DNA from: Clostridia bacterium
Lineage (GTDB): Bacteria > Bacillota > Clostridia > Oscillospirales > CAG-272
Length of the DNA: 64,000 nucleotides
NCBI GenBank assembly: GCA_017483305.1
Contig: JAFULC010000027.1
Location: 62,001 to 126,000, forward strand
Direction of reading: 5' to 3'
The position numbers were made by a program, and so were the translations under genes. Below, one piece after another: positions 32,548-41,946 of the stretch. The first letter of the stretch is position 1. Each line of letters starts with the position of its first letter. The notes under the pieces were generated by a model that saw only the letters and a program-made list of their open reading frames with translations, was not told where the DNA came from and ran no database searches.

Positions 32548-33894
32548 TCACTTCCCTATAACCAGCATCGTTCTCGCAAGAAGCTTTGCCATATCGCCCC
32601 TCGTTACGTTCTCTCCTGCTCCCGAAACCATATCGGCAGACTCAATAATACCAAGAGTGTAAAGCGATTCCACCGCCTTGCTCGACCACGACGGGATAGC
32701 ATCCGCGTCGGCAAAAACGGTAGTAACCTTCGCCTGCGCGTAACCGATCATATTGCTTATAATAACCGCCGCCTCGGACATCTTAATACTTTCATCGGGC
32801 TTGAAATAAAGCTTTCCGTCAATTTTAGTGCCGCTTATATATCCCATCGTGTAAGCAAGCTCAACGTAACCCTTCATTTCTACGCCGATCTCTGCATCGT
32901 CCGCAAACACGGTCTTGCTCACCTCGGGCACATTCTTTATTCCAACCGCATTCATCGCAGTTACCAAGAACTCCGCGCGAGTCACTTCTCTGTCGGCTTC
33001 AAAATAGTAATAGTTACCTACCTGAATGCCGTTCATAAGACCGTTCTCTGTCACCGCGGTCGCATAGCACTGAAGTGAATAGTCCGCAAGATCACTGTAT
33101 ACCATAGACACGCTCGGTACAGACACGCGCACGCTTACCTCCTCGGATGCACTGTAATTTCCGTATTTATCGCACACAACGTATCTGAAGCTATCCTCAC
33201 CCGAGAAGGAATCGTGTGGATAATAGGTGTATGCTCCAAGCGCCTCGTCCTCAATTATGACCGTACCGTTCGAGGGATACTCGACGATCTCGTATTTAAG
33301 CTCATCACCTTCGGGATCATAAGCGGACAACACACCCGAGATTTGCATTCCCTTATAGGTTTCAAGATTAAGTGAAGCATACGCGGCAAGGCTCAGCGTG
33401 GGCGAATAATTCACCTTATCGATCATATATATATTGCAGCTTATTTCGTAAGCGCTGCCGTTCACGGTAAAATCAAAAGACGCATTATTTCCCGACCCAA
33501 CGCTCGATTCCTCAAAGGTCATCAGACCGATCTCTGCAGCGCTCAGCTTCTGATTTACGGACACCCCCTCACTGCCAATATAAAGAGAGCCACAGACCGC
33601 ATCGGGCAGGCGCGTTATAACTATATAATCAACCTTTGAAAGATTCATCGCGCAAGCAAACCGATCCGCCGAAAAAACAAGCTCGTTTCCCTTTATTCCC
33701 GCAAGGGACATATCGTTTTGTGCCGCAATAACCTCAAGTCCGCAGGACACGGGAGCATTTTGTTTCTCGGTAACTGTCACCGACGAAGAGATCCCATAAA
33801 GGCTCGTAGAATCCTCCGCGCGCGCCCCGATAATAAAACAGGTCGCAATGACCGCAACAAATAAAAGTCCACTGATCTTTTTTATTAATTTCAT
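32548..33894 (-). CDS. Secreted SLH-domain surface protein with cadherin/Big_9-like repeat
   Basis: 448 residues. A clear signal peptide (basic start, hydrophobic core LLFVAVIATCFII, GARA cleavage region). Residues about 30-170 are a beta-rich region with EKQNAPVSC; about 175-260 resemble a cadherin-like or Big_9 tandem-type domain (SAYDPEGDELKYEIVEYPSNGTVII, SGEDSFRYVVCDKYGN). Residues about 265-448 hold up to three SLH units, e.g. NYYYFEADREVTRAEFLVTAMNA, LYFKPDESIKMSEAAVIISNMI and TRGDMAKLLARTM, which bind pyruvylated secondary cell-wall polymer. It is therefore a cell-surface protein, attached but not covalently. The start at 33894 follows a GGGAGGAG SD. Ligand unknown. Confidence 0.9.
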   Translation of the reverse strand: MKLIKKISGLLFVAVIATCFIIGARAEDSTSLYGISSSVTVTEKQNAPVSCGLEVIAAQNDMSLAGIKGNELVFSADRFACAMNLSKVDYIVITRLPDAVCGSLYIGSEGVSVNQKLSAAEIGLMTFEESSVGSGNNASFDFTVNGSAYEISCNIYMIDKVNYSPTLSLAAYASLNLETYKGMQISGVLSAYDPEGDELKYEIVEYPSNGTVIIEDEALGAYTYYPHDSFSGEDSFRYVVCDKYGNYSASEEVSVRVSVPSVSMVYSDLADYSLQCYATAVTENGLMNGIQVGNYYYFEADREVTRAEFLVTAMNAVGIKNVPEVSKTVFADDAEIGVEMKGYVELAYTMGYISGTKIDGKLYFKPDESIKMSEAAVIISNMIGYAQAKVTTVFADADAIPSWSSKAVESLYTLGIIESADMVSGAGENVTRGDMAKLLARTMLVIGK

Positions 33895-33997
33895 AATATC
33901 TCCTCCCAACATTTGTCATCACTGTCACTTTAAATATATTTTGGAAAATACCGATATATTACAAAGAAATAATTTTTATTACCTTCACAAAATCTTC

Positions 33998-34026
33998 TTA
34001 TATTGCTAATCAAATAGTGCTATAAT
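33998..34026 (+). promoter_or_regulatory. Sigma-A promoter of the pseudouridine synthase gene
   Basis: TTATAT (33998-34003), a 17-bp spacer and TATAAT (34021-34026) with TGC extension, 29 bp before the ATG. Confidence 0.6.
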
Positions 34027-34055
34027 ACTTTATATTAACAAATAAGGACATCAAT

Positions 34056-35006
34056 ATGATTTTTACCATAACCGCAGAGCAAGACGGCCGCACAGTACTG
34101 TCTTTTCTGAAATCCACTTTAAAAATATCGGGCTCGGCACTCGCCAGGCTAAAGCGAAATGAGCGCGGAATATTGGCAAACGGCAATCACGTGACCGTCC
34201 GCTATATCCTGCGCGAAAACGACCTGCTCTATATTGACGAAAAGGATTCCGAGGAGGACTGCAACGAAGCTATAGCTCCCGTCAACCTCCCTATAAACGT
34301 CATTTATGAAAACGACGATATAACCGTCGTAAATAAGCCGCCCAATATGCCCACGCACCCCTCCCACGGACATACCGACGATACTCTCGCCAATGCCGTG
34401 GCATATATAAACAAGGAAAGAAACACTCCCGCAAAATTCAGACCGATCGGTCGCCTCGACCGTAATACGAGCGGACTTTCCCTCATAGCGCGCCACTCGA
34501 TCTCAGCATCCTATCTTTTCTATGCTAGACAAAAGGGGCTGATACACAAAAAATACATAGCGATCCTTTGCGGCAAAATAGAAAGTGACGACGGCTTCCA
34601 CACTATCAGCACATATATGAAACGCGAGGAGGATAGCGTTATTCTTCGCTGTGTGGGAAAATCGGAGGAAGAAGGCGCATACCCCGCAGTAACTCATTGG
34701 AAACTGTTGTTCTCGTGTGATGATATAAGCATCGTCGAGGCTATTCCCGAAACGGGGCGCACTCATCAGCTCAGAGTTCATTTCGCCCATATCGGACACC
34801 CGATATTAGGAGACGATATTTACGGAACACCAAGCGAGCACATATCCAGACACGCGCTCCACGCCGCGTTTTTGTCGATCCCGATGCCGTATACCACCGA
34901 GCAGGTCTCATTTACCGCCCCTCCTCCCGAAGATATGATGCAAGCAACCAAATCGATCTGCGGACAAGACCTCGAATCAATCTATCTCTCCAGGTTCAAC
35001 AAATAA
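34056..35006 (+). CDS. RluA/RluD-family pseudouridine synthase
   Basis: Isomerises uridine to pseudouridine in rRNA or tRNA. 316 residues: an S4-like N-terminus (about 10-75: RTVLSFLKSTLKISGSALARLKR), then the RluA catalytic domain with PPNMPTHPSH and the HRLDR-type motif RLDRNTSGLSL, where the Asp near residue 135 is the nucleophile. A further family motif PETGRTHQLRVHFAHIGHPILGDDIYG lies near 230-256. Clostridia carry several paralogues, so the exact target cannot be told. The next gene, a DUF3810 membrane protein, begins 15 bp later and probably shares the transcript. Confidence 0.9.
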   Translation: MIFTITAEQDGRTVLSFLKSTLKISGSALARLKRNERGILANGNHVTVRYILRENDLLYIDEKDSEEDCNEAIAPVNLPINVIYENDDITVVNKPPNMPTHPSHGHTDDTLANAVAYINKERNTPAKFRPIGRLDRNTSGLSLIARHSISASYLFYARQKGLIHKKYIAILCGKIESDDGFHTISTYMKREEDSVILRCVGKSEEEGAYPAVTHWKLLFSCDDISIVEAIPETGRTHQLRVHFAHIGHPILGDDIYGTPSEHISRHALHAAFLSIPMPYTTEQVSFTAPPPEDMMQATKSICGQDLESIYLSRFNK

Positions 35007-35021
35007 CTTCAAGGAGAACTC

Positions 35022-36233
35022 ATGCAACTCAAAAAAAAGAAACAAAATCCCCCAAAAGATGAGATCATATATAGCATATCCGCCAAGGAATATGCCGATA
35101 TGAGCGAAGACGAGAGAGCCAAGTGGTCACCCGTCCAAGCAAAATACGAAAAAATACCCCTGTTTTGCAAAATATCGCTCATTATAGGCGCGTTCTGCGC
35201 GATTCTCTACGTTATTATTTGCATAAGCGAGCCATTCGCTGACTTTTTTAACAGATACGTAAGCACGGCGTTCAGATTTATCTTTGCCAAAATAACGAAT
35301 CTGCTTCCATTTTCTTTAGCGGAGCTGATCATCATCCTGCTTCCCATAATAGCATTTATCTCTATCTGGTATCTCCTAAAATTCCGTTGCGACACAAGGC
35401 GCTCTTCAACAGTCTCGATCGTCTGCATCTTCTCTATATTATCGCTCTTTCTGTCAAGCTTTGTCCTCTGCTTTGCCGCAGGCTATAAAGACGCTTCGTT
35501 AGATAAAAAGCTTGATATCAAAACCGAAGCAGTCAACGCCGATGATCTGTACAAAACCTCAGAGTACCTCGTAAACAAAATAAACGAGCTTTCCTCCGAA
35601 ATCAGTTATGGCAGCGATGATTTTTCGGTAATGCCCTATGATTTCAAGGAAATGAATGAAAAGCTGCTCGAGGCTTACGCTAACTTTTGCGAGGATCACG
35701 ATTTTATAAGCACATTCAACAGCCGTCTCAAGCCCGTGCTGCTCAGCGAGGCAATGTCCTACGCGCATATAACCGGAATATATTCCTTCTTCACCGGCGA
35801 AACCAATATCAACGTAGGCTTTCCTGACTACACGATACCCTTTACCTCGGCTCACGAAATGGCGCATCAGAGAGGAATTGCCCGAGAGGACGAGGCGAAT
35901 ATGGTCGCCTTTCTCGTCTGTATCGAATCCAACGATCCGTATATACAGTACAGCGCATACCTGAATGTCTTTGAATACGTTGCGTCCGCACTATACCGCG
36001 CGGACAGTAAAAAGTTCCAACAGATCTACAATAGGCTCAACGTCCACACCCATCACGAGCAAAAAGCCTATAATGCCTTTTTCGAAAAATACGATAATTC
36101 GGTAGCAAGTCAGGTCTCGGGAGTCGTTAACGATACCTATCTTAAGGTCCAAGGCACCGCGGGCAAAAAAAGCTACGGAATGGTCGTCGACCTCACAGTA
36201 GCCTATCTCAAGAGCCAAAATTATATCGAATAG
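35022..36233 (+). CDS. DUF3810 membrane protein with HExxH motif
   Basis: 403 residues: a charged, Lys-rich N-terminus, three hydrophobic segments (about 48-70, 90-115 and 127-150) and a long extracytoplasmic C-terminal domain. There TSAHEMAHQRGIAREDEANMVAFL (about 285-308) carries HEMAHQ plus a downstream E-D-E, a gluzincin-like zinc protease arrangement, as known for the DUF3810 family. The Glu and both His are present, so it may be an active membrane-bound metallopeptidase. Substrate unknown. It ends in TAG, followed two codons later in frame by TAA. It is coupled with the pseudouridine synthase gene and closed by a strong terminator. Confidence 0.85.
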   Translation: MQLKKKKQNPPKDEIIYSISAKEYADMSEDERAKWSPVQAKYEKIPLFCKISLIIGAFCAILYVIICISEPFADFFNRYVSTAFRFIFAKITNLLPFSLAELIIILLPIIAFISIWYLLKFRCDTRRSSTVSIVCIFSILSLFLSSFVLCFAAGYKDASLDKKLDIKTEAVNADDLYKTSEYLVNKINELSSEISYGSDDFSVMPYDFKEMNEKLLEAYANFCEDHDFISTFNSRLKPVLLSEAMSYAHITGIYSFFTGETNINVGFPDYTIPFTSAHEMAHQRGIAREDEANMVAFLVCIESNDPYIQYSAYLNVFEYVASALYRADSKKFQQIYNRLNVHTHHEQKAYNAFFEKYDNSVASQVSGVVNDTYLKVQGTAGKKSYGMVVDLTVAYLKSQNYIE

Positions 36234-36261
36234 ATACGATAATCAACTTAATAATATCAAA

Positions 36262-36309
36262 ATACCACCCTGCAGAATAAACTGTCTGTAGGGTGGTATT
36301 TTTGTTTTG
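36262..36309 (+). terminator. Intrinsic terminator
   Basis: A 10-bp stem ATACCACCCT / AGGGTGGTAT, with an extra CAGA/TCTG pairing inside the loop, then TTTTGTTTTG. Confidence 0.92.
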
Positions 36310-36592
36310 AACAATATGCGCTATTTTCTGATTTTTATTCATTTTTATGTCGTACTAATCAAATAATTGTATATATGACATTATTTGTGTCTTATTTTAT
36401 TTATTTGTTATTTTTTTGTTCACTTTTATTGTTTTCGTTAACTTTTTATCAAAATTTATGGCATAATTAGAGTAATTTGGAACAAAAGTACCCGACACTG
36501 CGTCATAAAACCAGGCTTTAAACAGAGTCAATTTATTGGTAATTTATGTAAATTATATTTGTAAATAAAATATTAAATATGCGCATATTATA
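36310..36592. other. Long AT-rich non-coding stretch upstream of murA
   Basis: About 280 bp with no gene or convincing RNA fold. A weak promoter-like pair TTAACT (36438-36443)-18 bp-CATAAT (36462-36467) faces murA. T-tracts and TTATTT repeats dominate. It could carry an upstream murA promoter or a small RNA, but nothing proves either. Confidence 0.4.
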
Positions 36593-36621
36593 TTTACTTA
36601 TATGCAGAAAAGTGGTATAAT
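36593..36621 (+). promoter_or_regulatory. Sigma-A promoter of murA
   Basis: TTTACT (36593-36598), a 17-bp spacer and TATAAT (36616-36621). The leader is about 115 nt long and contains an ATGCGT / ACGCAT stem (about 36665-36685) before the GGAGG SD. Confidence 0.7.
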
Positions 36622-36742
36622 ATATACATCGCCCACATAGCGAAATAATACGTTTTTCGACCGTATGCGTCACAAACACACGCATATCGTCAAAACTTAA
36701 AATACAACCGCAAAACCCAAGCGGAATACACGGAGGACAATC

Positions 36743-38038
36743 ATGGAGCAGATCATCATCAACGGCGGACATCCCCTTTACGGCAGCATTTCTATCAACG
36801 GCATGAAAAACGCAGCACTTCCCGTAATTTGCGCATGCATTCTCAACGAGGAGACCTGCATCATCGATAATATCCCCCCCGTCAGTGATATCGAAACCCT
36901 TCTCGACCTTCTGGCATCCATGGGTGCAAACGTAAACAGACTCACCAAAAACTCTGTAGAGATCAACTGCAAGAACATTGTTCCCTGCACCTCCTCTAAC
37001 GAGCTTGCATCCAAGATCCGCGGATCGTCCTATCTGCTCGGCGCAGAGTTTGGACGCTTTGCAAGATCCAGTGTTCCCCACCCCGGCGGATGCAGCATCG
37101 GTACCCGTCCCCTCGACCTTCACATGAAGGCATTCGAGACTCTCGGCGCTCACTGCTACCACAAGAACGGCAGACTCGAGGTTGAGTGTGAAAACGGCCG
37201 CGCAGTCGGTAACACCATATACTTCGACAAGGTTTCCGTAGGTGCAACAGCTAACGCTATCCTCGCATCCGTTCTCGCTGACGGTATGACCGTTATCGAC
37301 AACGCGGCTCGCGAGCCCCATATCGTAGACCTCGCAGTATTCCTCAACGCGTGCGGTGCGAACATCACCGGCGCAGGAACTTCCGTGATCAAGGTTAAGG
37401 GCGTTGAAAAGCTCCACGGCTGCCGTTACTCTATCATCCCCGACATGATCGAAGCAGGAACATATATGGCAGCAGTTGCAGCAACAGGCGGTAAGGTTAC
37501 CGTAAGAAACATAATTCCCAAGCACATGGAAGCAATCTCCGCAAAGCTCGAAGAGGCGGGCGCAACCGTTATCGTGGGAGACGACCACATCACCGTTGAA
37601 AGCACCGGCAAGCTCAAGGGCATCAGCATCAACACCCAGCCTTATCCCGGATTCGCTACCGATATGCAGCCTCAGTTCTCTGCTATGCTCTGCTTCGCAG
37701 AAGGAACCTCTGACATCGTAGAAAACATATTCAACAGCAGATTTCAGTTTATGGATGAGCTGTCGAAGATGGGCGCAGACATTAAGGTTGACTCCAATCA
37801 TGCAGTAATTCGCGGCGGCGCTACCCTCTCGGGCGCACCTCTCATCTGTCACGATCTCCGCGCAGGCGCGGCTATGGTAATCGCGGCTCTCGCAACTAAA
37901 GACACCTCCGTCATTGAAGGCATCGACAAGATCGAGCGTGGATATTATAATATTGTAGGAAAGCTTCGCGAGCTTGGCGCCGATATCCAAAAAAAAGTGA
38001 GTGCTGCGGACGAGCAAAGATATACTGCAACACGTTGA
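36743..38038 (+). CDS. murA: UDP-N-acetylglucosamine 1-carboxyvinyltransferase
   Basis: Transfers enolpyruvate from PEP to UDP-GlcNAc, the first committed step of peptidoglycan synthesis, in the cytosol. 431 residues, normal length. The NGMKNAALP opening carries the conserved Lys and Asn (about 20-28). The active-site loop GGCSIGTRPLDLH has Cys near residue 117, equivalent to the fosfomycin-reactive Cys115, so sensitivity to that drug is expected on this point alone. The later motifs PDMIEAGTYM and TDMQPQ are present. Firmicutes often have two MurA paralogues; which one this is cannot be told. It stands alone between strong terminators. Its codon use is biased to C-ending codons, fitting high expression. 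Confidence 0.96.
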   Translation: MEQIIINGGHPLYGSISINGMKNAALPVICACILNEETCIIDNIPPVSDIETLLDLLASMGANVNRLTKNSVEINCKNIVPCTSSNELASKIRGSSYLLGAEFGRFARSSVPHPGGCSIGTRPLDLHMKAFETLGAHCYHKNGRLEVECENGRAVGNTIYFDKVSVGATANAILASVLADGMTVIDNAAREPHIVDLAVFLNACGANITGAGTSVIKVKGVEKLHGCRYSIIPDMIEAGTYMAAVAATGGKVTVRNIIPKHMEAISAKLEEAGATVIVGDDHITVESTGKLKGISINTQPYPGFATDMQPQFSAMLCFAEGTSDIVENIFNSRFQFMDELSKMGADIKVDSNHAVIRGGATLSGAPLICHDLRAGAAMVIAALATKDTSVIEGIDKIERGYYNIVGKLRELGADIQKKVSAADEQRYTATR

Positions 38039-38072
38039 CATAAAGCTACATAAGCTTCATTTTAATTAAACG

Positions 38073-38103
38073 AGGGCGACAGAAAAACTGTCGCCCTATT
38101 TTT
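38073..38103 (+). terminator. Intrinsic terminator of murA
   Basis: A perfect 10-bp stem AGGGCGACAG / CTGTCGCCCT with an AAAAA loop, then ATTTTT. Confidence 0.93.
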
Positions 38104-38163
38104 ACCCTTTGTAAACAACATCTTCAAAAAACAAACAATATATAAGAAAAAGGAGAAAACATT

Positions 38164-39573
38164 ATGAAACGTATTGCCGCCATCATTCTATCCGCCCTGC
38201 TTCTCTTCTCTGCTTTTGTTGGGTGCAACACCTCCGACAATAACTCTATCGAAAATCCGGAAAACAAATACACATTTATATCCTCGAAGGAAAAGAACAC
38301 TTGGAGAGACAAATTGATCAATGTCCTCTCGAATTGTGATATATACGGAAGCTTCGCAGTAGGCCTTATGGATCTTAATTTTGATAATTCACCCGAGGTC
38401 CTGATTGCATATCCAGGAGGCTCAATGGGCAATGTATTTACAACGTTTTACGAGCTTGATACAGGAGAAAAACTGTTTATTTACGATGCAGATCACTGGG
38501 ATTCAGGTGATAATATTAACCTCTGTGTTGCCGAAGACTGCAATGGAGAGCCTGTTATTTTATCGGAAGGTTGTCTCCTAGGTAAAATCGATATTGGATA
38601 CACAAACTATATCAGAGTTTTTCCAAAATACGTCGATTTTTATGCGCCTGTACTCTATCCTAACAACTTTTTAGCTAAATCTACTGACAGTGACTCCCAT
38701 GTTCATTACTATTATAAAGATCGAGAGGTTGACAAATCCGAGTACGAGGCACACACAAACGATTACAAAAGAATAGCCTCAACACAGATCCAGTTAATAA
38801 CACACGAAATCATCGGTAAGGATTCTGAAATCAATACAGATCCCGATGCCAGAAGGGATTTCGCCGAAAAAATGGCAGACGCCTTAATAAACAGCTCACA
38901 AGAATTTATTGATTATAATTCCAGCGGAATTACAATGAGCAAATATCCGTACGTTCAGAATATGTATCATCCCATTTTAGATGCGTACATAAAAATGGCG
39001 ACCCATAGGAAAACCGAGGGTAGCATCGACGGCATCGTTATCGCAGATTATCCCGAATTGTCTTCTGAAAATTTCGAGGCACTTCTCAAATATACAGAAG
39101 AATGCCACAGCTATGGCAGAGGATTTTTCTTGTACGACATAAACCGTGACGGCACCGAAGAGATGGTATTTTCCAGTTGGGGTGGCGGATTAAGCCAGTA
39201 TTATATCGAAATGATATTCACAGGCGACGGAAATGAAGCAAAGCTCATTGGAAGATTCAGTGACAATGACTACAACCATATCACCCAAATCGGTGATGAC
39301 GGAAGAATACATTGCAGTATCACTGGAAAAGGAGAAGGAATTACACGCCACATAGTCTCTTTTGACAAAACAGGAACAACCGAAATTTTTTCGTACGGCA
39401 TTTCCGACTATACAGGCTTTTACGATTGCGAAATAGAATGGCTCAAGAAAGAAAACGGTGAGTGGGTCAACATCACCGAGGAAGAATATTTAATGCTTGA
39501 AAAAGCCTACGCATTTAACGAGATCAATGATGGCTTTGAATTCCGATATTTCTTTAAATTCGCACCGAAATAA
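38164..39573 (+). CDS. Putative lipoprotein with DxNxDG-type calcium loops, unknown
   Basis: 469 residues. A lipoprotein signal (MKR, hydrophobic core, lipobox SAFVGC with Cys20) anchors it outside the membrane. Two similar regions begin with an Asp-rich loop: GLMDLNFDNSPEVLIAYPGG (about 65-84) and LYDINRDGTEEMVFSSWGGG (about 320-340), like VCBS/FG-GAP or EF-hand-type calcium loops, each followed by a beta-strand-rich stretch. It may bind polysaccharide or calcium at the surface. I do not recognise a named family. An AAAGGAG SD precedes the start, and the gene is more AT-rich than murA. It is convergent with spoIVA. Confidence 0.8.
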   Translation: MKRIAAIILSALLLFSAFVGCNTSDNNSIENPENKYTFISSKEKNTWRDKLINVLSNCDIYGSFAVGLMDLNFDNSPEVLIAYPGGSMGNVFTTFYELDTGEKLFIYDADHWDSGDNINLCVAEDCNGEPVILSEGCLLGKIDIGYTNYIRVFPKYVDFYAPVLYPNNFLAKSTDSDSHVHYYYKDREVDKSEYEAHTNDYKRIASTQIQLITHEIIGKDSEINTDPDARRDFAEKMADALINSSQEFIDYNSSGITMSKYPYVQNMYHPILDAYIKMATHRKTEGSIDGIVIADYPELSSENFEALLKYTEECHSYGRGFFLYDINRDGTEEMVFSSWGGGLSQYYIEMIFTGDGNEAKLIGRFSDNDYNHITQIGDDGRIHCSITGKGEGITRHIVSFDKTGTTEIFSYGISDYTGFYDCEIEWLKKENGEWVNITEEEYLMLEKAYAFNEINDGFEFRYFFKFAPK

Positions 39574-39589
39574 TAACGTTGTAATTTTA

Positions 39590-39632
39590 CCCCCGAGTCA
39601 AACGTTCAGACGCATTTGACTCGGGGGCTTTC
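39590..39632. terminator. Terminator between the lipoprotein gene and convergent spoIVA
   Basis: A 13-bp stem CCCCCGAGTCAAA / TTTGACTCGGGGG with a 12-nt loop, then CTTTC. On the minus strand a TAAAATTAC tract follows, so the minus direction is weaker. Confidence 0.85.
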
Positions 39633-39641
39633 ACTACCACA

Positions 39642-41120
39642 TCAAAGAATTATGCAAATAAGTCCACCGCTTCCCTCGTTGATAATTCTCTCAAGAGTCT
39701 CGGAAAGCTTAACACGCGATGCCTCAGGCATATGCTCAAGCTTGGAGTGCAAGCCCTCATTCATAAGCTCGTAAAGGCTCTTGCCAAACATATTGGATGC
39801 CCAGATCTTCTGGGGATCCTCCTCAAACTCGTTAAGCAGATATTTTACAAGATCCTCGGATTGTTGCTCCGTTCCCACTATTGGGTTGATCTCAGTCTCA
39901 ATATTAGCTCTGATCATATGAATAGACTGCGCCGATGCACGAAGCTTCACGCCGTATCCACCGGGTTGCTTTACTATCTCGGGATCTGCAAGATGAAGCT
40001 CGTTCACGTCGGGCATAACGATTCCGTAGCCATTCTCCTCTGCCTCGTCAAGCGCCTCCTTAACCTTGTCGTACCTCGCCTTCATTTCGGCAAGGTCCTT
40101 GAGCAACGAAATAAGCTCCTCCTCGCCGCCGATATCAAAGCCCGTCAGCTCGCTTATAACCTCATAATAAAGCCCGTCGTTCATTGTCGTTGTTATATGA
40201 GCCCTTCCCGTTCCAAGATCGATCTCGTCAACCGCCGCACTCTTGATATATTCATTCTCGGAAAGAGCTTCAAACGCGCCCTTGATATCTCCCGCCTTAT
40301 TGACCTTATCCGCGCAGCTCTTGATGCTTGACAAAACAGAAGCCTTGATCCTGTGGCCATCCTCAAGCGCCTCGGTCCATTCGGGCAACGACACCTTGAT
40401 CTCGGTCACGGGAAATTCGTGCAAAACGAGCTCAAGTATATGGCGTATATCCTCCGCATCAAGATCAATGCAGGACACAAGTGCTACGGGAACGTCATAT
40501 TTCGCCTCAAGCTCATACGCCAGAGCAATAGCCGCATCGCTTTCGGGATGCGCGGAATTGAGTATCATTGCAAACGGCTTTCCAAGTGCCTTCAGCTCCC
40601 TGACTATTCTCTCCTCTGCCTCCACGTAGCTCGGTCGCGAAATATCCCCGATAGAGCCGTCGGTGGTGATAAGCATACCGATAGTCGAATGCTCACTTAT
40701 GACCTTATGTGTGCCCATTTCAGCCGCCTCAACGAAAGGCATAGGCTCTTCCTTCCAAGGAGTCCGCACCATTCTCGGCTGACCGTCCTCAATAGTGCCA
40801 AGAGCTTCGGGCACGATATAGCCAACGCAATCCACCATTTTGACCTTAAGATTCGAGCATCCGTCAACACTTATCTGCACCGCCTCGTCGGGAATAAATT
40901 TCGGCTCGGTCGTCATAACCGTCTTGCCCGCCGCACTTTGCGGCATCTCGTCTCTCGCTCTCTCTCGGGAATATCCCTCGGTGATGTTAGGAAGCACCAA
41001 CGCCTCCATAAACCGCTTGATAAAGGTAGATTTGCCCGTTCTGACGGGACCTACGACACCGATATAAATATCACCGCCCGTTCTCTCCGCAATATCCTTA
41101 TAAATAGAATGCTCTGCCAT
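39642..41120 (-). CDS. spoIVA: Stage IV sporulation protein A, spore coat basement ATPase
   Basis: A mother-cell protein that polymerises with ATP hydrolysis around the forespore and anchors the coat and cortex machinery. The 492 residues equal the Bacillus length. The N-terminal P-loop domain has GVVGPVRTGKSTFIKRF (Walker A about residues 24-34) and the long conserved stretches typical of SpoIVA (PNITEGYSRERARDEMPQSAAGKTIMTTEP-like; VDCVGYIVP; MVRTPW; STIGMLITTDGSI). The C-terminal domain ends ...NEGSGGLICIIL, the conserved tail region bound by SpoVM. The start at 41120 follows GGGAGG. In the leader that SD can pair with a CCTCCC upstream. No spoVM-sized gene is visible beside it. Confidence 0.97.
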   Translation of the reverse strand: MAEHSIYKDIAERTGGDIYIGVVGPVRTGKSTFIKRFMEALVLPNITEGYSRERARDEMPQSAAGKTVMTTEPKFIPDEAVQISVDGCSNLKVKMVDCVGYIVPEALGTIEDGQPRMVRTPWKEEPMPFVEAAEMGTHKVISEHSTIGMLITTDGSIGDISRPSYVEAEERIVRELKALGKPFAMILNSAHPESDAAIALAYELEAKYDVPVALVSCIDLDAEDIRHILELVLHEFPVTEIKVSLPEWTEALEDGHRIKASVLSSIKSCADKVNKAGDIKGAFEALSENEYIKSAAVDEIDLGTGRAHITTTMNDGLYYEVISELTGFDIGGEEELISLLKDLAEMKARYDKVKEALDEAEENGYGIVMPDVNELHLADPEIVKQPGGYGVKLRASAQSIHMIRANIETEINPIVGTEQQSEDLVKYLLNEFEEDPQKIWASNMFGKSLYELMNEGLHSKLEHMPEASRVKLSETLERIINEGSGGLICIIL

Positions 41121-41127
41121 AAAAAAT

Positions 41128-41176
41128 CCTCCCACAAATTCAGACGATATTTGTTATCGCTAAATTATATGGGAGG
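41128..41176 (-). promoter_or_regulatory. Hairpin pairing with the spoIVA Shine-Dalgarno sequence
   Basis: On the minus strand CCTCCCA (41176-41170) is complementary to TGGGAGG (41134-41128), which is the SD of spoIVA. Inside lies a second stem CGATA-N5-TATCG (41159-41145). It could hide the SD until it is melted. It is followed by ATTTTTTATG, so it might also act as the terminator of the operon upstream. The two readings are not separable by eye. Confidence 0.45.
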
Positions 41177-41226
41177 TTTTTTTGTTTTATGACAGTTTGT
41201 ATTTTTATTGAGTGGATAAGCTGATT

Positions 41227-41946
41227 TTAAGGCTTTCTTACATAAATGCATGCAGAGCAAGCGCTATTTATAGGTAGTTCTATAAAAGCCTCAACCTTGA
41301 ACCCGACAAATTCCATTTCCGTATAGTAATCAGCGCGAGTTCTTCCTCTTGCAGGGAGAATTGGATAATGAATCTCCTTTCCGTTTATCTCGCAAGAGAG
41401 CTTAGACTCCTCAAAGCTCTCGTTTTTGATCTTTTTCCAATCGTCAAACGATTCAACCACTCCGCTATATGAGTCTTCCCCATACATTTCTTTAATAAAA
41501 ATCATTGGTGCTCCGCTAACTAAAGATTCAAACGCGTTATTAAGGTATTTGATTCTGTCTTGATCGGTAACCAGCATATGTAGTCCCATACAATCAAGCG
41601 CGGCATCGTAAAGCTCCCCTGTAGTCTCTTCTACCATATTCAAAAGGCTCACTCTTGCCTGTGCGTAATCATTTAAGCTTTTTCTTGCTTTTTCAATAGC
41701 AGCAGGAGAAAGATCAACCCCATGGTAAATACATCCAAGCTTCGAGAGGATCTCTCCGCAAGCCCCCTCTCCGCAGGCAAAATCTATTACCCTTTTGCCA
41801 CGAAGATCATTGTCCTCAACCCATTTTTCAAGTATCGAGAGCAACATGTCGTCATCAGGCGTATTGCCCCAACGGTCAATTCCCTCGCCGTACATTTTTT
41901 TGTAACGGTCATCGTAACGCTCGTAGTATTTCATAGTCTGCCCCAT
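41227..41946 (-). CDS. Class I SAM-dependent methyltransferase
   Basis: 239 residues with a methyltransferase fold: VIDFACGEGACGEILSKLG (motif I, about 57-75), GVDLSPAAIEKAR (motif II), and later GMHMLVTDQ-like and PMIFIKEMYG stretches. The substrate is unknown; the opening YDDRYKKMYGEGIDRWGN suits small-molecule methyltransferases. Its ATG overlaps the TAA of the ABC gene upstream (TAATG), so it is translated in coupling with it. That makes it the last gene of the exporter operon. It could modify the exported compound or confer self-protection; both are inference. Confidence 0.85.
   Translation of the reverse strand: MGQTMKYYERYDDRYKKMYGEGIDRWGNTPDDDMLLSILEKWVEDNDLRGKRVIDFACGEGACGEILSKLGCIYHGVDLSPAAIEKARKSLNDYAQARVSLLNMVEETTGELYDAALDCMGLHMLVTDQDRIKYLNNAFESLVSGAPMIFIKEMYGEDSYSGVVESFDDWKKIKNESFEESKLSCEINGKEIHYPILPARGRTRADYYTEMEFVGFKVEAFIELPINSACSACIYVRKP

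Noticed and set aside
36533..38041. Long minus-strand open frame opposite murA
   Set aside because: It is the antisense shadow of a well conserved murA gene; its translation is Cys-rich and unlike any family.
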